64,000 nt of DNA from Chitinophaga sp. Ak27 (GTDB taxonomy: Bacteria; Bacteroidota; Bacteroidia; Chitinophagales; Chitinophagaceae): positions 1-64,000 of the forward strand of contig NZ_JABAOB010000008.1 of assembly GCF_012726295.1 (NCBI RefSeq), written 5' to 3'. This document shows, piece by piece, positions 8,970-18,075 of the stretch; the first letter of the stretch is position 1; each line of letters opens with the position of its first letter. The notes under the pieces are model-generated. The model searched no databases and was not told the DNA's origin. It saw only the letters and a program-made list of their open reading frames with translations. The position numbers and the translations under genes were made by a program.

Positions 8970-9698
8970 ATGAAATGTGCACTAGTAACCGGTGGGTCGA
9001 GGGGAATAGGCAGGGCTGTATGTACCAGATTGGCCGAAGCAGGATATCATATACTCATTAACTACAAAGGCAATGAAGCGGCGGCACAGGAAACCCTGGA
9101 AGCCGTAAAGGCCAAAGGCAGCACGGGTGAGCTGTTGCAGTTCAACGTGGGCGATGCTGCCGAAGTACAGCAGGTACTAGGTGGCTGGCTGGAAAATAAT
9201 AAAGAACAACAGATAGAGGTACTCGTTAACAATGCTGGCATCCGGGAAGATTCCCTGATGTTCTGGATGAACGAAGCGCAATGGACTAATGTGCTGAATA
9301 TCAGCTTGAATGGTTTTTATTATGTTACCAAGCAGGTACTGAACCAGATGCTGTTAAAGCGTTACGGACGCATTATCAACATGGTGTCGTTGTCTGGTAT
9401 TAAAGGCCTTCCGGGCCAAACCAACTATTCTGCAGCCAAGGCAGGCGTTATTGGCGCTACCAAGGCCCTGGCACAGGAGGTGGCAAAAAGAGGTGTCACC
9501 GTAAATGCGATTGCCCCTGGCTTTATCAAAACAGATATGACGGCAGAACTCAATGAAAAAGAGCTGGCCGCGCAGGTGCCGATGAACCGTTTCGGTACAC
9601 CCGAAGAAGTAGCCGAAGCGGTGGCCTTCCTGGCTTCCAAAGCGGCCGGATATATTACCGGCGAGGTGCTGAATATCAATGGAGGGTTACACACGTAA
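8970..9698 (+). CDS. 3-oxoacyl-ACP reductase (FabG-type SDR)
   Basis: Short-chain dehydrogenase of 242 residues that would reduce the beta-keto group of each elongated polyene intermediate. It shows the NAD(P) motif TGGSRGIG (7-14), NNAG at 87-90, and the catalytic set Asn110, Ser140, Tyr153, Lys157 (YSAAK). It is the only ketoreductase in the cluster, so it should serve every extension cycle, like ApeQ in gammaproteobacterial aryl-polyene systems. It lies 48 nt after the ammonia-lyase. Confidence 0.88.
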   Translation: MKCALVTGGSRGIGRAVCTRLAEAGYHILINYKGNEAAAQETLEAVKAKGSTGELLQFNVGDAAEVQQVLGGWLENNKEQQIEVLVNNAGIREDSLMFWMNEAQWTNVLNISLNGFYYVTKQVLNQMLLKRYGRIINMVSLSGIKGLPGQTNYSAAKAGVIGATKALAQEVAKRGVTVNAIAPGFIKTDMTAELNEKELAAQVPMNRFGTPEEVAEAVAFLASKAAGYITGEVLNINGGLHT

Positions 9699-9775
9699 AC
9701 TGTCACTAATAGCGAATAGCTATTAATGTTATAAATTATCGTATTGTAAGTTAGCGGTATAAATGCTATCGGCTT

Positions 9776-11002
9776 ATGAACAGAGTAGTGATTACTGGGA
9801 TGGGAATCTACTCCTGCATCGGAAAGGATATGCAGGAGGTGAGGGATTCGTTGTATGCAGGTAAATCCGGTATTGTACTGGATCCCGAAAGAAAAGCCTT
9901 TGGCTATCGTTCAGGGCTTACCGGCGCTATACAGCGGCCGGAGCTGAAAGGATTGCTGGACCGCCGCGCCAGGTTGATGATGCCTGAGCAGGCGGAATTT
10001 GCGTATATGGCTACCCGTGAGGCGCTGGCCCAAGCCAATATGACGCCCGAGTACATTGATAAAACCCCGATAGGACTCTTATATGGCAACGATAGTTCTG
10101 CCAGGCCGGTAGTGGAAGCGAACGATATTATGCGGGCCAAAAAAGATACGATGCTGGTAGGTTCCGGTTCTGTGTTCCAGACCATGAATTCTACCGTGAA
10201 TATGAACCTGGCCACCATTTTTAAGTTGCGTGGCGTAAATTTCACCGTCAGTGCTGCCTGTGCCAGCGGTTCCCATGCTATTGGGCTGGGATATATGTTT
10301 ATCCGCAATGGAATGCAGGATGCCGTGATCTGTGGAGGCGCCCAGGAAGTGAATCTGTATGCGATGGGCAATTTTGATGCTATCGCGGCATTTTCTACCC
10401 GGGAGGACGATCCTACCCGTGCTTCACGCCCGTTTGACCGCGACCGCGATGGCCTGGTGCCCAGTGGAGGCGCTGCAACCGTAATCCTGGAAAGCCTGGA
10501 GTCGGCCCAGCGCAGGGGAGCTACCATCCTTGGCGAAGTGCTGGGATATGGTTTTTCCTCCAACGGCGGTCATATTTCCAATCCTACAGTAGACGGACCG
10601 GTGCGTTCCCTGCAAATAGCTTTACAGGACGCAGGATTACAACCCAGTGATATTGAATATATTAATGCGCATGCTACTTCTACCGCCGCCGGTGATGCCA
10701 GCGAAGCAAAAGCGATTCATGAAGTGTTTGGCGGATCAAAGCCATATGTCAGCTCTACCAAGTCTATGACCGGCCACGAATGCTGGATGGCCGGCGCCAG
10801 CGAAATCGTATATTCCATGCTGATGATGCAACATAACTTTATTGCGCCCAATATTAACCTGGAAAACCCCGACGATGATGCTGCCCGGTTAAATATTGTG
10901 ACCAGTACACTTGATAAAAATTTTAATATATTTTTGTCTAATTCCTTTGGCTTTGGAGGAACTAACTCTTCTCTCGTTGTAAGAGGGTGGAATGGAAAAT
11001 AA
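9776..11002 (+). CDS. Beta-ketoacyl-ACP synthase (FabF/FabB-like), active KS 1
   Basis: Decarboxylative condensing enzyme of 408 residues. The catalytic triad is complete: Cys162 in SAACASG, His299 in NAHATST and His334 in MTGHECW. The C-terminal SNSFGFGGTN block is intact. In aryl-polyene pathways one KS handles chain extension with a chain-length partner while others act early or late; which role this one has cannot be told from sequence. A 77-nt gap separates it from the reductase and a 91-nt gap from the ACP. Confidence 0.88.
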   Translation: MNRVVITGMGIYSCIGKDMQEVRDSLYAGKSGIVLDPERKAFGYRSGLTGAIQRPELKGLLDRRARLMMPEQAEFAYMATREALAQANMTPEYIDKTPIGLLYGNDSSARPVVEANDIMRAKKDTMLVGSGSVFQTMNSTVNMNLATIFKLRGVNFTVSAACASGSHAIGLGYMFIRNGMQDAVICGGAQEVNLYAMGNFDAIAAFSTREDDPTRASRPFDRDRDGLVPSGGAATVILESLESAQRRGATILGEVLGYGFSSNGGHISNPTVDGPVRSLQIALQDAGLQPSDIEYINAHATSTAAGDASEAKAIHEVFGGSKPYVSSTKSMTGHECWMAGASEIVYSMLMMQHNFIAPNINLENPDDDAARLNIVTSTLDKNFNIFLSNSFGFGGTNSSLVVRGWNGK

Positions 11003-11009
11003 ATATCCT

Positions 11010-11017
11010 TAACTTTG
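11010..11017 (+). promoter_or_regulatory. Possible internal -7 element (TAACTTTG)
   Basis: TAACTTTG matches TAnnTTTG in the 91-nt gap upstream of the first ACP gene, the widest gap in the operon. No TTTG is present at 19 nt upstream, so an internal promoter raising ACP dose is only a possibility. Confidence 0.25.
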
Positions 11018-11093
11018 GCCCCTGGATCAGGATCGTTAGACCAACACGAAGTAAAAATATTTTAAAACGAACCTATATCTGATTTCACACAAT

Positions 11094-11351
11094 ATGGACA
11101 TTAGAGAAATTGTAACTGTTACGAATAAGTTCCTGGTAGAGGAGTTTGAAGCAAACCCCGAATCAATCAGCCCGGAAGCGAATATGAAATCCACGCTGGA
11201 TCTCGACAGCCTGGACTATATCGATATGGTGGTAGTAATAGAAGATAACTTCGGATTTAAAGTAAATCCGGAAGATTTTCAGTCTATCGTTACCTTCCAG
11301 GATTTCTACAATTATGTAGCCACTCGTGTACAACAAAAAGAACTGGTATAA
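11094..11351 (+). CDS. Acyl carrier protein 1
   Basis: Acidic 85-residue carrier protein. Ser39 in the LDLDSLDYIDM motif is the site for the phosphopantetheine arm, probably added by the AcpS encoded further down the operon. It should carry the starter or growing polyene chain. Its stop overlaps the start of the following acyltransferase (TAATG), suggesting coupled translation and perhaps a direct hand-over of the acyl chain to that enzyme. Confidence 0.9.
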   Translation: MDIREIVTVTNKFLVEEFEANPESISPEANMKSTLDLDSLDYIDMVVVIEDNFGFKVNPEDFQSIVTFQDFYNYVATRVQQKELV

Positions 11352-12226
11352 TGCCATCCTGGCAAGGAAAATCAAAAGGTAGTAAGTTCGGATATAGTTG
11401 CTTTGTTTTCCTGCTTAAACATGGGGGTGTTTGGCCGGCTTATCTGTTATTGAGATTTGTAGCCTTCTACTATTTTGCATTTTCCTGGAGTTCTTCCGCA
11501 CCCATTTATCGTTATTTCCGTACCAAAATAGGATTTAGCAGGTGGCGTTCCCTGCTCAGCCTGTACCGCAATTATTACATATTTGGCCAGACGCTCATCG
11601 ACAAGGTGGTGGTAATGGCGGATATGGCCAATCAATTCACCTTTGAATTTGAGGGCGAACATTACCTGCGGGAAATGGTGGCCGGCGGTAAGGGCGGCAT
11701 CCTGCTGAGCGCTCATCTGGGCAACTGGGAAGTAGCAGGCCACCTTTTCAAACGCCTGGAAACCCGTGTCAATATCGTGATGTTTGACGGGGAACACCAG
11801 CGGATCAAGGAATATCTTTCCGGAGTAACCGGCGACCGGAACATGAATATTATCGTGATCAAAGACGACCTGTCACATATTTATGCCATTAACGAGGCGC
11901 TGAGTAACCAGGAAATGGTATGTATGCATGCCGACCGCTTTTTACCGGGCAACAAAACCATTGCCATTCCTTTCCTGGGCCAGGATGCCCGTTTCCCTAT
12001 GGGCCCGTTTTTGCTGGCAGCCACGTTCCGGGTGCCGGTGTCTGTAGTATTTGCCTTTAAGGAATCTGCTACCCACTATCATTTTTATGCTACAGAACCC
12101 CGGCAATATCACGGCCGCCGGAACGAAGGAGTAGAAACAGCCTTAAAGGAATTTGGCCGCCAGGTGGAAGAAAAAGTGCATCGTTATCCCGTTCAGTGGT
12201 TCAATTATTACGATTTTTGGGAATAA
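11351..12226 (+). CDS. LPLAT-family (LpxL/HtrB-like) acyltransferase
   Basis: Membrane-associated acyltransferase of 291 residues related to the lauroyl/myristoyl transferases of lipid A synthesis. The HX4(D/E) catalytic motif is His122-LGNW-Glu127, and a second block MHADRFLPGN fits the acceptor-binding region. Within an aryl-polyene operon such enzymes are thought to move the finished chain from ACP to a lipid anchor. Acyl donor and acceptor are inferred from context. It overlaps the ACP by 1 nt. Confidence 0.82.
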   Translation: MPSWQGKSKGSKFGYSCFVFLLKHGGVWPAYLLLRFVAFYYFAFSWSSSAPIYRYFRTKIGFSRWRSLLSLYRNYYIFGQTLIDKVVVMADMANQFTFEFEGEHYLREMVAGGKGGILLSAHLGNWEVAGHLFKRLETRVNIVMFDGEHQRIKEYLSGVTGDRNMNIIVIKDDLSHIYAINEALSNQEMVCMHADRFLPGNKTIAIPFLGQDARFPMGPFLLAATFRVPVSVVFAFKESATHYHFYATEPRQYHGRRNEGVETALKEFGRQVEEKVHRYPVQWFNYYDFWE

Positions 12227-12301
12227 ACCGTGTTTATACTGTTAATAATGTCGTATAATTCTATTTATTTCGTGTTACATTTTTAATAATAACTTGTGCA
12301 G

Positions 12302-12727
12302 ATGTTTATTCATACAGACGATATTACCACGTATATCCCACAACGTACACCTATTGTCATGATCAGTGGTATCCTGGAGGTAGATGGCCCGCTGACCCGC
12401 ACCGGATTGCATATTGCCCCCGACAACATTTTCGTGGAAAATGGCGTGCTCACCGCCCCGGGCCTCATGGAAAATATCGCACAAACCGCCGCTGCCCGCA
12501 TTGGCTACATTGCCAAACAACAAAATACACCTGTTCCCCTGGGATTTATCGGCGCCGTAAAAGACCTGGAAATACTGGAATTACCGCCAGCAGGACAAAC
12601 GATTGAAACCACTACCGTAATAGGCGGCGAAGTATTTAACGCTACCATGGTAACCGGAAAAGTGACGTACGAAGGACGTGTAATGGCACAATGTGAAATG
12701 AAAATCTTCATCAATCCCCAACTATAA
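12302..12727 (+). CDS. Hotdog dehydratase subunit, ApeP-like (keeps Glu, lacks His)
   Basis: A 141-residue hotdog-fold protein resembling FabZ-type 3-hydroxyacyl-ACP dehydratases. The helix motif APGLMENIAQTAA carries Glu57 at the position of the FabZ catalytic Glu. Fourteen residues earlier, where FabZ has its His, this protein has Ile43 and no GHFP motif. Alone it should therefore be inactive. The dehydratase at 22651-23010 has the opposite defect, so the two probably form a heterodimer like ApeI:ApeP. GTG at 12296 is an alternative start two codons upstream; ATG 12302 is preferred. Confidence 0.8.
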   Translation: MFIHTDDITTYIPQRTPIVMISGILEVDGPLTRTGLHIAPDNIFVENGVLTAPGLMENIAQTAAARIGYIAKQQNTPVPLGFIGAVKDLEILELPPAGQTIETTTVIGGEVFNATMVTGKVTYEGRVMAQCEMKIFINPQL

Positions 12728-12737
12728 TATTTATATT

Positions 12738-13490
12738 ATGAACTGCAGAAAATTTATCGCACTCTCTGTAGCGTTTATGGGCATGCTCACCTATCATGCG
12801 AACGCGCAAAAATTGAAGAATTTCCTGGAAAACAAAGATTCTTCCTTCCTCTGGCTGGGAGTAGACTTTACCCAGGCCCGTCTTATCGGCGATGCCGGCG
12901 CTAAAGTAGACCAGATCGTGGAAACTGATTTCCCTGCCATGAACCAGGTAATTGTGAATGAAACAAAGAAATATCATATCCCGGATATGTTCCACCGCGA
13001 GAAATACAATACCAGTATTACGCTCGTGAATAAGCACAATGAAGGCGTGAATAAAGACGCTTTTAAGTCCGACGAATCTGCCGACTTTGAACGCCTGAAA
13101 CCTGAAGATATTACCAAAGTGGTAAAATCTTACGATTTCTCCGGCAAACACGGTGTTGGTGTGCTCTTCGTGATGGAAGGTATGAGCAAAAGCTCCAAGA
13201 GTGCTTCTATGTGGGTAACCATAGTAGACATGGACCGCAAAAATGTGCTGATGACAGAACGTTATGTGGGTAAAGGTCAGAAATGGAGCTTCGCCTGGCG
13301 TAATTACTGGCTGGCTATGATCAAGGATGTGATGGACAATGTAGACGATGACTACAAAAAACTGAAAGAAAAATATGCTTCCGCCGTTGATCCGGAAGAA
13401 GAAAAACCAGTAGTCGCCCCCGCTCCTAAAAAAGAAGGTAAAACAGGCGTAGCTACTAAAGAAACCAAGAAACCAAAGAAGAAAGGATAA
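12738..13490 (+). CDS. Exported protein of unknown function
   Basis: Not recognised. It has a signal peptide (MNCRKFIALSVAFMGMLTYH, cut probably after HANA), so it is periplasmic or outer-membrane associated. The mature part (about 225 residues) has no membrane helix and ends in a low-complexity tail rich in Lys, Glu and Pro (residues ~215-250). It begins 10 nt after the dehydratase and ends 3 nt before the thioesterase, so it belongs to the operon and may help transport or place the pigment in the envelope. Confidence 0.75.
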   Translation: MNCRKFIALSVAFMGMLTYHANAQKLKNFLENKDSSFLWLGVDFTQARLIGDAGAKVDQIVETDFPAMNQVIVNETKKYHIPDMFHREKYNTSITLVNKHNEGVNKDAFKSDESADFERLKPEDITKVVKSYDFSGKHGVGVLFVMEGMSKSSKSASMWVTIVDMDRKNVLMTERYVGKGQKWSFAWRNYWLAMIKDVMDNVDDDYKKLKEKYASAVDPEEEKPVVAPAPKKEGKTGVATKETKKPKKKG

Positions 13491-13493
13491 ATT

Positions 13494-13913
13494 ATGATAC
13501 TGACCGAATGCACCAACATACTGATACGATTTAATGAAGCAGATCCGCTGGGAATAGTATGGCACGGGCATTATGTGCAGTATTTTGAAGACGGCCGGGA
13601 AGCATTCGGAGAAAAATATGGGTTACGTTACCTCGATATTTTTGAAAAAGGCTACACAGTTCCCGTAGTAAACATACAATGCGATTACAAACGTTCCTTG
13701 CGCTATGGCGACAGGGTAGTGGTGGAAACCAGGTTTGTGGACGACATGGCCGCAAAAATTAAATTTGAATACATTCTTACCAACCCGGCAACAGGGGACG
13801 TAGTGGCGAAAGGGTCTTCCGTACAGGTATTCCTGGACAAGGAAACTTCTTCGCTGCAATTGATTGCCCCTGCCTTTTTTCTGGAATGGAAAAAAGCGCA
13901 CGGGCTGGTATAA
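13494..13913 (+). CDS. 4HBT-family acyl thioesterase
   Basis: Hotdog thioesterase of 139 residues. The N-terminal NEADPLGIVWHGHYVQYFEDGR has Asp17 at the same place as the catalytic Asp of 4-hydroxybenzoyl-CoA thioesterase, followed by the usual GIV-H-Y helix. It probably frees finished or stalled acyl chains from the ACP, or removes mis-primed ACP. It sits between the exported protein and a ketosynthase, with gaps of 3 and 11 nt. Confidence 0.83.
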   Translation: MILTECTNILIRFNEADPLGIVWHGHYVQYFEDGREAFGEKYGLRYLDIFEKGYTVPVVNIQCDYKRSLRYGDRVVVETRFVDDMAAKIKFEYILTNPATGDVVAKGSSVQVFLDKETSSLQLIAPAFFLEWKKAHGLV

Positions 13914-13924
13914 CCAAGGGTATT

Positions 13925-15070
13925 ATGCAACAGGTGTATGTAGTAGCGGATAATATTGTGGGGCCTTTAGGCAGTACTACCCGGGAAAACTTTGACCAGG
14001 TATTAAAAGGCAACAGTGGCATAGGACGGCAGGAAGATGCAGCCTATGCCGCTGCGCCGTTTTATGGGGCGATGATGGCCTCGGGGCAGCTGGATCGTTA
14101 TACCGTCGCCTACCCCGTAACAGGGTATACCAAATTTGAAAAATTGCTGGTAGCCTCTATATCAGATGTGCTGCAGCAAGCCGGTATTTCCCTGGAGGAT
14201 AAACGTTGTGGGCTCGTTATTTCCACCACCAAGGGGAATATTGAGCTGTTGGAGCAAATGCCGGAAGGTGGCATACCTCCACTGGCCGATATGCAATTGT
14301 ATGCCACTGCCACAAAAATAGCAGCGCATTTTAACGCCGCTAATCAACCCGTAGTGATCAGCAGTGCCTGTATATCCGGACTGGTAGCCATTTTAATAGG
14401 TAAGCGGCTGATCGATGCCGGTCGTTACGACCACGTGGTGGTAGCCGGCGCTGATGTGCTCACCCGCTTTGTATTGTCAGGCTTTCAGTCGTTCCAGGCG
14501 GTGAGTGCTGTACCATGCAAACCCTTTGATGCCCATCGTACCGGAGTAACTTTAGGAGAAGGCGCCGCCACGGTGCTACTCAGCAAAGAACGGGGCCACG
14601 CGCCGTTTTCGTTGGGCGCCGGCGCTATCAGCAACGATGCCAACCATATTTCCGGCCCTTCCCGTACCGGCGAAGAGCTGGCTGCTGTGATGAAGCTGGC
14701 GTTGCATAACAGTGGACTGCGACCGGCAGATATCGGCTTCGTATCGGCACATGGTACTGCTACCCTGTATAACGACGAAATGGAAGCTAAGGCCCTGCAT
14801 CATGCAGGCCTGGCATCTGTACCTGTCAACAGCCTGAAAGGATACTATGGCCATACCCTCGGCGCTGCCGGGCTGATAGAAGCCATTATCAGCATGCAGG
14901 CCATGAAAAATGGGGTGATAATACCCACTAAAGGATTTGACACTCCCGGCGTTAGTATGCCGGTAAACGTTTATAATACCCTGCAGCAGCAATCATCCGC
15001 TCATTTCCTGAAAACAGTATCAGGATTTGGAGGATGCAATGCCGCCATGGTCTTTAATCTTAACAGCTAA
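13925..15070 (+). CDS. Beta-ketoacyl-ACP synthase, active KS 2
   Basis: Condensing enzyme of 381 residues with a full active site: Cys149 (SSACISG), His276 (SAHGTAT) and His310 (YYGHTLGAAG), and a C-terminal GFGGCNA loop. ATG 13925 follows the thioesterase stop by 11 nt and gives the normal KS N terminus; an in-frame ATG at 13886 would overlap the thioesterase. It is shorter than KS 1 and lacks its extended N-terminal strand region. May act with one of the degenerate KS-like proteins. Confidence 0.87.
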   Translation: MQQVYVVADNIVGPLGSTTRENFDQVLKGNSGIGRQEDAAYAAAPFYGAMMASGQLDRYTVAYPVTGYTKFEKLLVASISDVLQQAGISLEDKRCGLVISTTKGNIELLEQMPEGGIPPLADMQLYATATKIAAHFNAANQPVVISSACISGLVAILIGKRLIDAGRYDHVVVAGADVLTRFVLSGFQSFQAVSAVPCKPFDAHRTGVTLGEGAATVLLSKERGHAPFSLGAGAISNDANHISGPSRTGEELAAVMKLALHNSGLRPADIGFVSAHGTATLYNDEMEAKALHHAGLASVPVNSLKGYYGHTLGAAGLIEAIISMQAMKNGVIIPTKGFDTPGVSMPVNVYNTLQQQSSAHFLKTVSGFGGCNAAMVFNLNS

Positions 15071-15084
15071 ATAAAGTTATTGTC

Positions 15085-16149
15085 GTGTTTAATAAAGAAA
15101 CAAAAACTGCACTGGAAGCGAAAGAAGCGGCATTACGGCTGGCATTTGCTCCGATTGCCTTTCAGGCCACCAGGGCCCTGCGTGATATGGGCATCTTAAC
15201 GGCGGTAAGTAACAGCCGCTCTGCCGGTATTACCATCGAAGAAATCATGGAACAAACCAAGATGTCGCGCTATGCCGTGAGAGTGTTGCTGGAAGCAGGT
15301 TTGGGCATAGAACTCATCATCGTGAATGACAAGCGTTATACCCTTACCAAAACAGGCTACTTTATTTTACACGATCGCCTTACCCAGATCAATATGGACT
15401 TTTCACAGGATATCTGCTACAAAGGCATGAATCACCTGCAGGAAAGTTTGAGAGAAGGTAAACCAGCAGGGTTACGTGAACTGGGACCATGGGACACCAT
15501 CTACCCAGGCCTGTCGCTGCTGCCGCCGGAAGTAGGTAAGAGCTGGTTCGACTTCGACCACTACTACTCCGATCTGGCTACACCCGCCGCCCTCGATATT
15601 GTGTTTGAAAACAAACCAAAACGTTTACTCGACATTGGGGGTAATACCGGCAAATGGGCGCTGGCCTGTACCGCCAAAGATCCCGAAGTGGAAGTAACCA
15701 TTTTTGATTTGCCCGGACAGGCAGGACTGGCACAACAGAAAATGAAAGATGCCGGCGTAGAAAACCGCGTTCATTTTCACATCGCCAATATTCTGCATGA
15801 GGAAGTGCCTTTCCCTAAAGGCTTTGATGCCATCTGGATGAGCCAGTTCCTCGACTGTTTTTCTGAAGCCGAAATCGTATCTATCCTGAAACGTTGCCGC
15901 GAAGCGCTCAACGCAGATGGAACCATTTATATACTGGAGCCTTTCTGGAACCGCCAGCAGTTTAAATCTGCGGCATTTTGCCTGCAGCAGACATCGTTGT
16001 ATTTCACCGCGATGGCAAACGGCAATAGCCAGATGTATCATACCGACGACTTTTTCCAGTGTATTGCAGACGCTGGACTGCGTATTGTGGAAGAAAACGA
16101 CCAGATGGGCATCAATTATACATTGTTGAAATGTAAAAAAGCAGAATAA
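15085..16149 (+). CDS. SAM-dependent methyltransferase (COMT-like, winged-helix N terminus)
   Basis: Cytoplasmic 354-residue methyltransferase. The N-terminal part (~10-110) looks like the winged-helix dimerisation domain of caffeate O-methyltransferase-like enzymes (EEIMEQTKMSRYAVRVLLEA). SAM motif I is RLLDIGGNTGKWA near residue 180, followed by VTIFDLPGQ. Flexirubin-type pigments carry a methyl on the aryl ring, so C- or O-methylation of the coumaroyl head is a reasonable guess. The start is GTG at 15085; no ATG is close. Confidence 0.82.
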   Translation: MFNKETKTALEAKEAALRLAFAPIAFQATRALRDMGILTAVSNSRSAGITIEEIMEQTKMSRYAVRVLLEAGLGIELIIVNDKRYTLTKTGYFILHDRLTQINMDFSQDICYKGMNHLQESLREGKPAGLRELGPWDTIYPGLSLLPPEVGKSWFDFDHYYSDLATPAALDIVFENKPKRLLDIGGNTGKWALACTAKDPEVEVTIFDLPGQAGLAQQKMKDAGVENRVHFHIANILHEEVPFPKGFDAIWMSQFLDCFSEAEIVSILKRCREALNADGTIYILEPFWNRQQFKSAAFCLQQTSLYFTAMANGNSQMYHTDDFFQCIADAGLRIVEENDQMGINYTLLKCKKAE

Positions 16150-16178
16150 TCATCTATAACTCCCAAAATCGATCTCTT

Positions 16179-17435
16179 ATGAAGACTGAACAAGTTGATG
16201 TATTGGTAATAGGAGCGGGTCCGGCAGGAACAGTAGCTGCCTCTATTATTCATCAGGCAGGGTATAAGGTAAAAGTGGTGGAGAAGCAAAAGTTTCCCCG
16301 TTTTGTGATCGGCGAAAGCCTGTTGCCACGCAGCATGGAAGCATTGGAGGAAGCAGGATTTATTGAGGCCATTAAGGCGAAAGGCTTCCAGCAAAAATCC
16401 GGCGCTAAATTCGTAAAAGGAGAGGCACTGTGCGATTTTACTTTCCAGGAGCAATATACGCCAGGATGGACGTGGACCTGGCAGGTAACCCGTGCCGATT
16501 TTGATAAAACGTTGGCCGATACAGTAGAAAGCATGGGAGTCCCCGTAGCCTATGAAACGACTGTTACCGGCATTCGCTTCAACGGTTCTGATTCTGTAAC
16601 AACGATTGAAGATAAAGATGGCCAGCAATCCGAAATAGCCGCCCGCTTTATTGTGGATGGCAGCGGCTATGGTCGTGTTATACCCAAACTCTTTAACCTG
16701 GAGAAAAATTCCAATCTCCAGCCCCGTAAAGCGTTATTTGCCCATACGGTGGATGTACGCCGCTCCATGGCCGATGAACCTAATCGTATTACGGCTGTGG
16801 TGCATAAAAAGGGCGTATGGATCTGGATAATTCCTTTCGCTACCGGGATTACTTCCCTGGGATTTGTGGGAGATCCGGAATTTTTTGAACAATATCCCGG
16901 TACGGATGAAGAAAAATACAGGGCGTTACTGGAAGCAGAACCCTATACCAGGGAGCGTTTCCGCGATGTAGAACTGGTGTTTGAACCAAGAATATTACAG
17001 TCTTGGTCGGCCACTACCGATAAGTTTTATGGAGATGGATTTGTGTTGACAGGCAACGTGACAGAATTTTTGGACCCGATTTTCTCTTCTGGTGTAACTT
17101 TGGCCTGCGTTTCCGCACAAACTGCCGCAAAGCTGGTCATCCGGAAGCTGAAAGGAGAGGCAGTAGATTGGGAAAAAGAATATATGGAGCCAACCATGCA
17201 GGGCGTAAATACATTCCGCTCTTATGTTATGGCCTGGTATGAAGGTACGCTGGACACAATTTTCTTCAAAAAAGACGCTGATCCGGTGATCAAAGGGCAA
17301 ATATGTTCAGTATTAGCAGGTTATGTGTGGGATATGAGTAATCCGTTTGTGAAAAACCATGATACTGCCCTGAAACGACTGGCCAGGACCATCGAATTAA
17401 CGGAAAAATTAAAAAGCAGTTCTGAGATTGAATAG
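16179..17435 (+). CDS. Flavin-dependent halogenase-like FAD monooxygenase
   Basis: FAD protein of 418 residues. The dinucleotide motif is GAGPAG (12-17). The halogenase signature W-x-W-x-I-P is present as W214-I-W216-I-I-P219. FPRFVIGESLLP (39-50) and the Lys in QQKSGA (residue 73) match the layout of phenol and pyrrole halogenases such as PltA, where this Lys is catalytic. It most likely chlorinates the phenolic ring of the pigment with FADH2, O2 and chloride. A relative with only hydroxylase or reductase activity cannot be excluded. Its stop overlaps the next start by 8 nt. Confidence 0.8.
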   Translation: MKTEQVDVLVIGAGPAGTVAASIIHQAGYKVKVVEKQKFPRFVIGESLLPRSMEALEEAGFIEAIKAKGFQQKSGAKFVKGEALCDFTFQEQYTPGWTWTWQVTRADFDKTLADTVESMGVPVAYETTVTGIRFNGSDSVTTIEDKDGQQSEIAARFIVDGSGYGRVIPKLFNLEKNSNLQPRKALFAHTVDVRRSMADEPNRITAVVHKKGVWIWIIPFATGITSLGFVGDPEFFEQYPGTDEEKYRALLEAEPYTRERFRDVELVFEPRILQSWSATTDKFYGDGFVLTGNVTEFLDPIFSSGVTLACVSAQTAAKLVIRKLKGEAVDWEKEYMEPTMQGVNTFRSYVMAWYEGTLDTIFFKKDADPVIKGQICSVLAGYVWDMSNPFVKNHDTALKRLARTIELTEKLKSSSEIE

Positions 17436-18048
17436 CGAGTTGGCATATATTACAGGTAGTTGTATCATTCGGCGTAACCAGGTGTTCTTAAACGGCGCCT
17501 TATTGTGGGAAGCAGATCCGGGGCTGGAGCTTACAGATTTTCTCCGGGCGGGATATGACCGTTTTTCCGGGCAGTATCCGAAGTTTCACAAAATGGATGC
17601 CCTCAGTAAATTAGGTTGGCTGGCAGCCGAAGTATTGCTGGAAAATACGAATATCCGTAGTCTCCGGCCGGAGCAGGCCGGTATCGTATTATCCAACCGG
17701 AGCAGTAGCCTGGATACCGATCTGCGTTACTATGCTACCGTAAGGGATTTTGCCAGTCCAGCGCTGTTTGTATACACTTTACCGAACATTGTAATGGGAG
17801 AGATCTCGATCCGGCATGGTTTTAAAGGAGAGAATACTTTTTTTGTAACCGACACCTTCGACGCAACGCTATTAAGTACTTACCCGGCGCAACTGCTGGC
17901 CGAAACACCGCTGCAGGCCTGTATTGCCGGTTGGGTGGAAGTAATGGACCAACAATATGAAGCAGCATTATTCCTGGTAGAAAATAAACAGCGGGACAGC
18001 GCTATCGCTTTGACAGCGGCGGCGTTATCATCGCTGTATCAACAATAA
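17428..18048 (+). CDS. Truncated ketosynthase-like protein without active-site Cys
   Basis: A 206-residue protein resembling only the N-terminal half of a ketosynthase. The nucleophile region reads FFVTDTFDATLLS, with no Cys, and the C-terminal half with both catalytic His residues is absent. It cannot condense chains by itself. It may be a structural partner or chain-length factor of one of the active KS proteins. No frameshift remnant follows; the next gene is an ACP 27 nt on, so the short form seems genuine. The start is TTG 17428, overlapping the halogenase stop, or TTG 17440; both are non-ATG. Confidence 0.75.
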   Translation: MNSELAYITGSCIIRRNQVFLNGALLWEADPGLELTDFLRAGYDRFSGQYPKFHKMDALSKLGWLAAEVLLENTNIRSLRPEQAGIVLSNRSSSLDTDLRYYATVRDFASPALFVYTLPNIVMGEISIRHGFKGENTFFVTDTFDATLLSTYPAQLLAETPLQACIAGWVEVMDQQYEAALFLVENKQRDSAIALTAAALSSLYQQ

Positions 18049-18075
18049 ACAGTTAATAACTTTAATCAAATTACA

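Noticed and set aside
12711..13571. 286-codon open frame on the minus strand
   Set aside because: It is antisense to the exported protein and the thioesterase start, Phe- and His-rich, with no recognisable motif.
16179..17435. Geranylgeranyl reductase instead of halogenase
   Set aside because: The FAD motif is shared by both, but the W-x-W-x-I-P signature and pigment context favour a halogenase.
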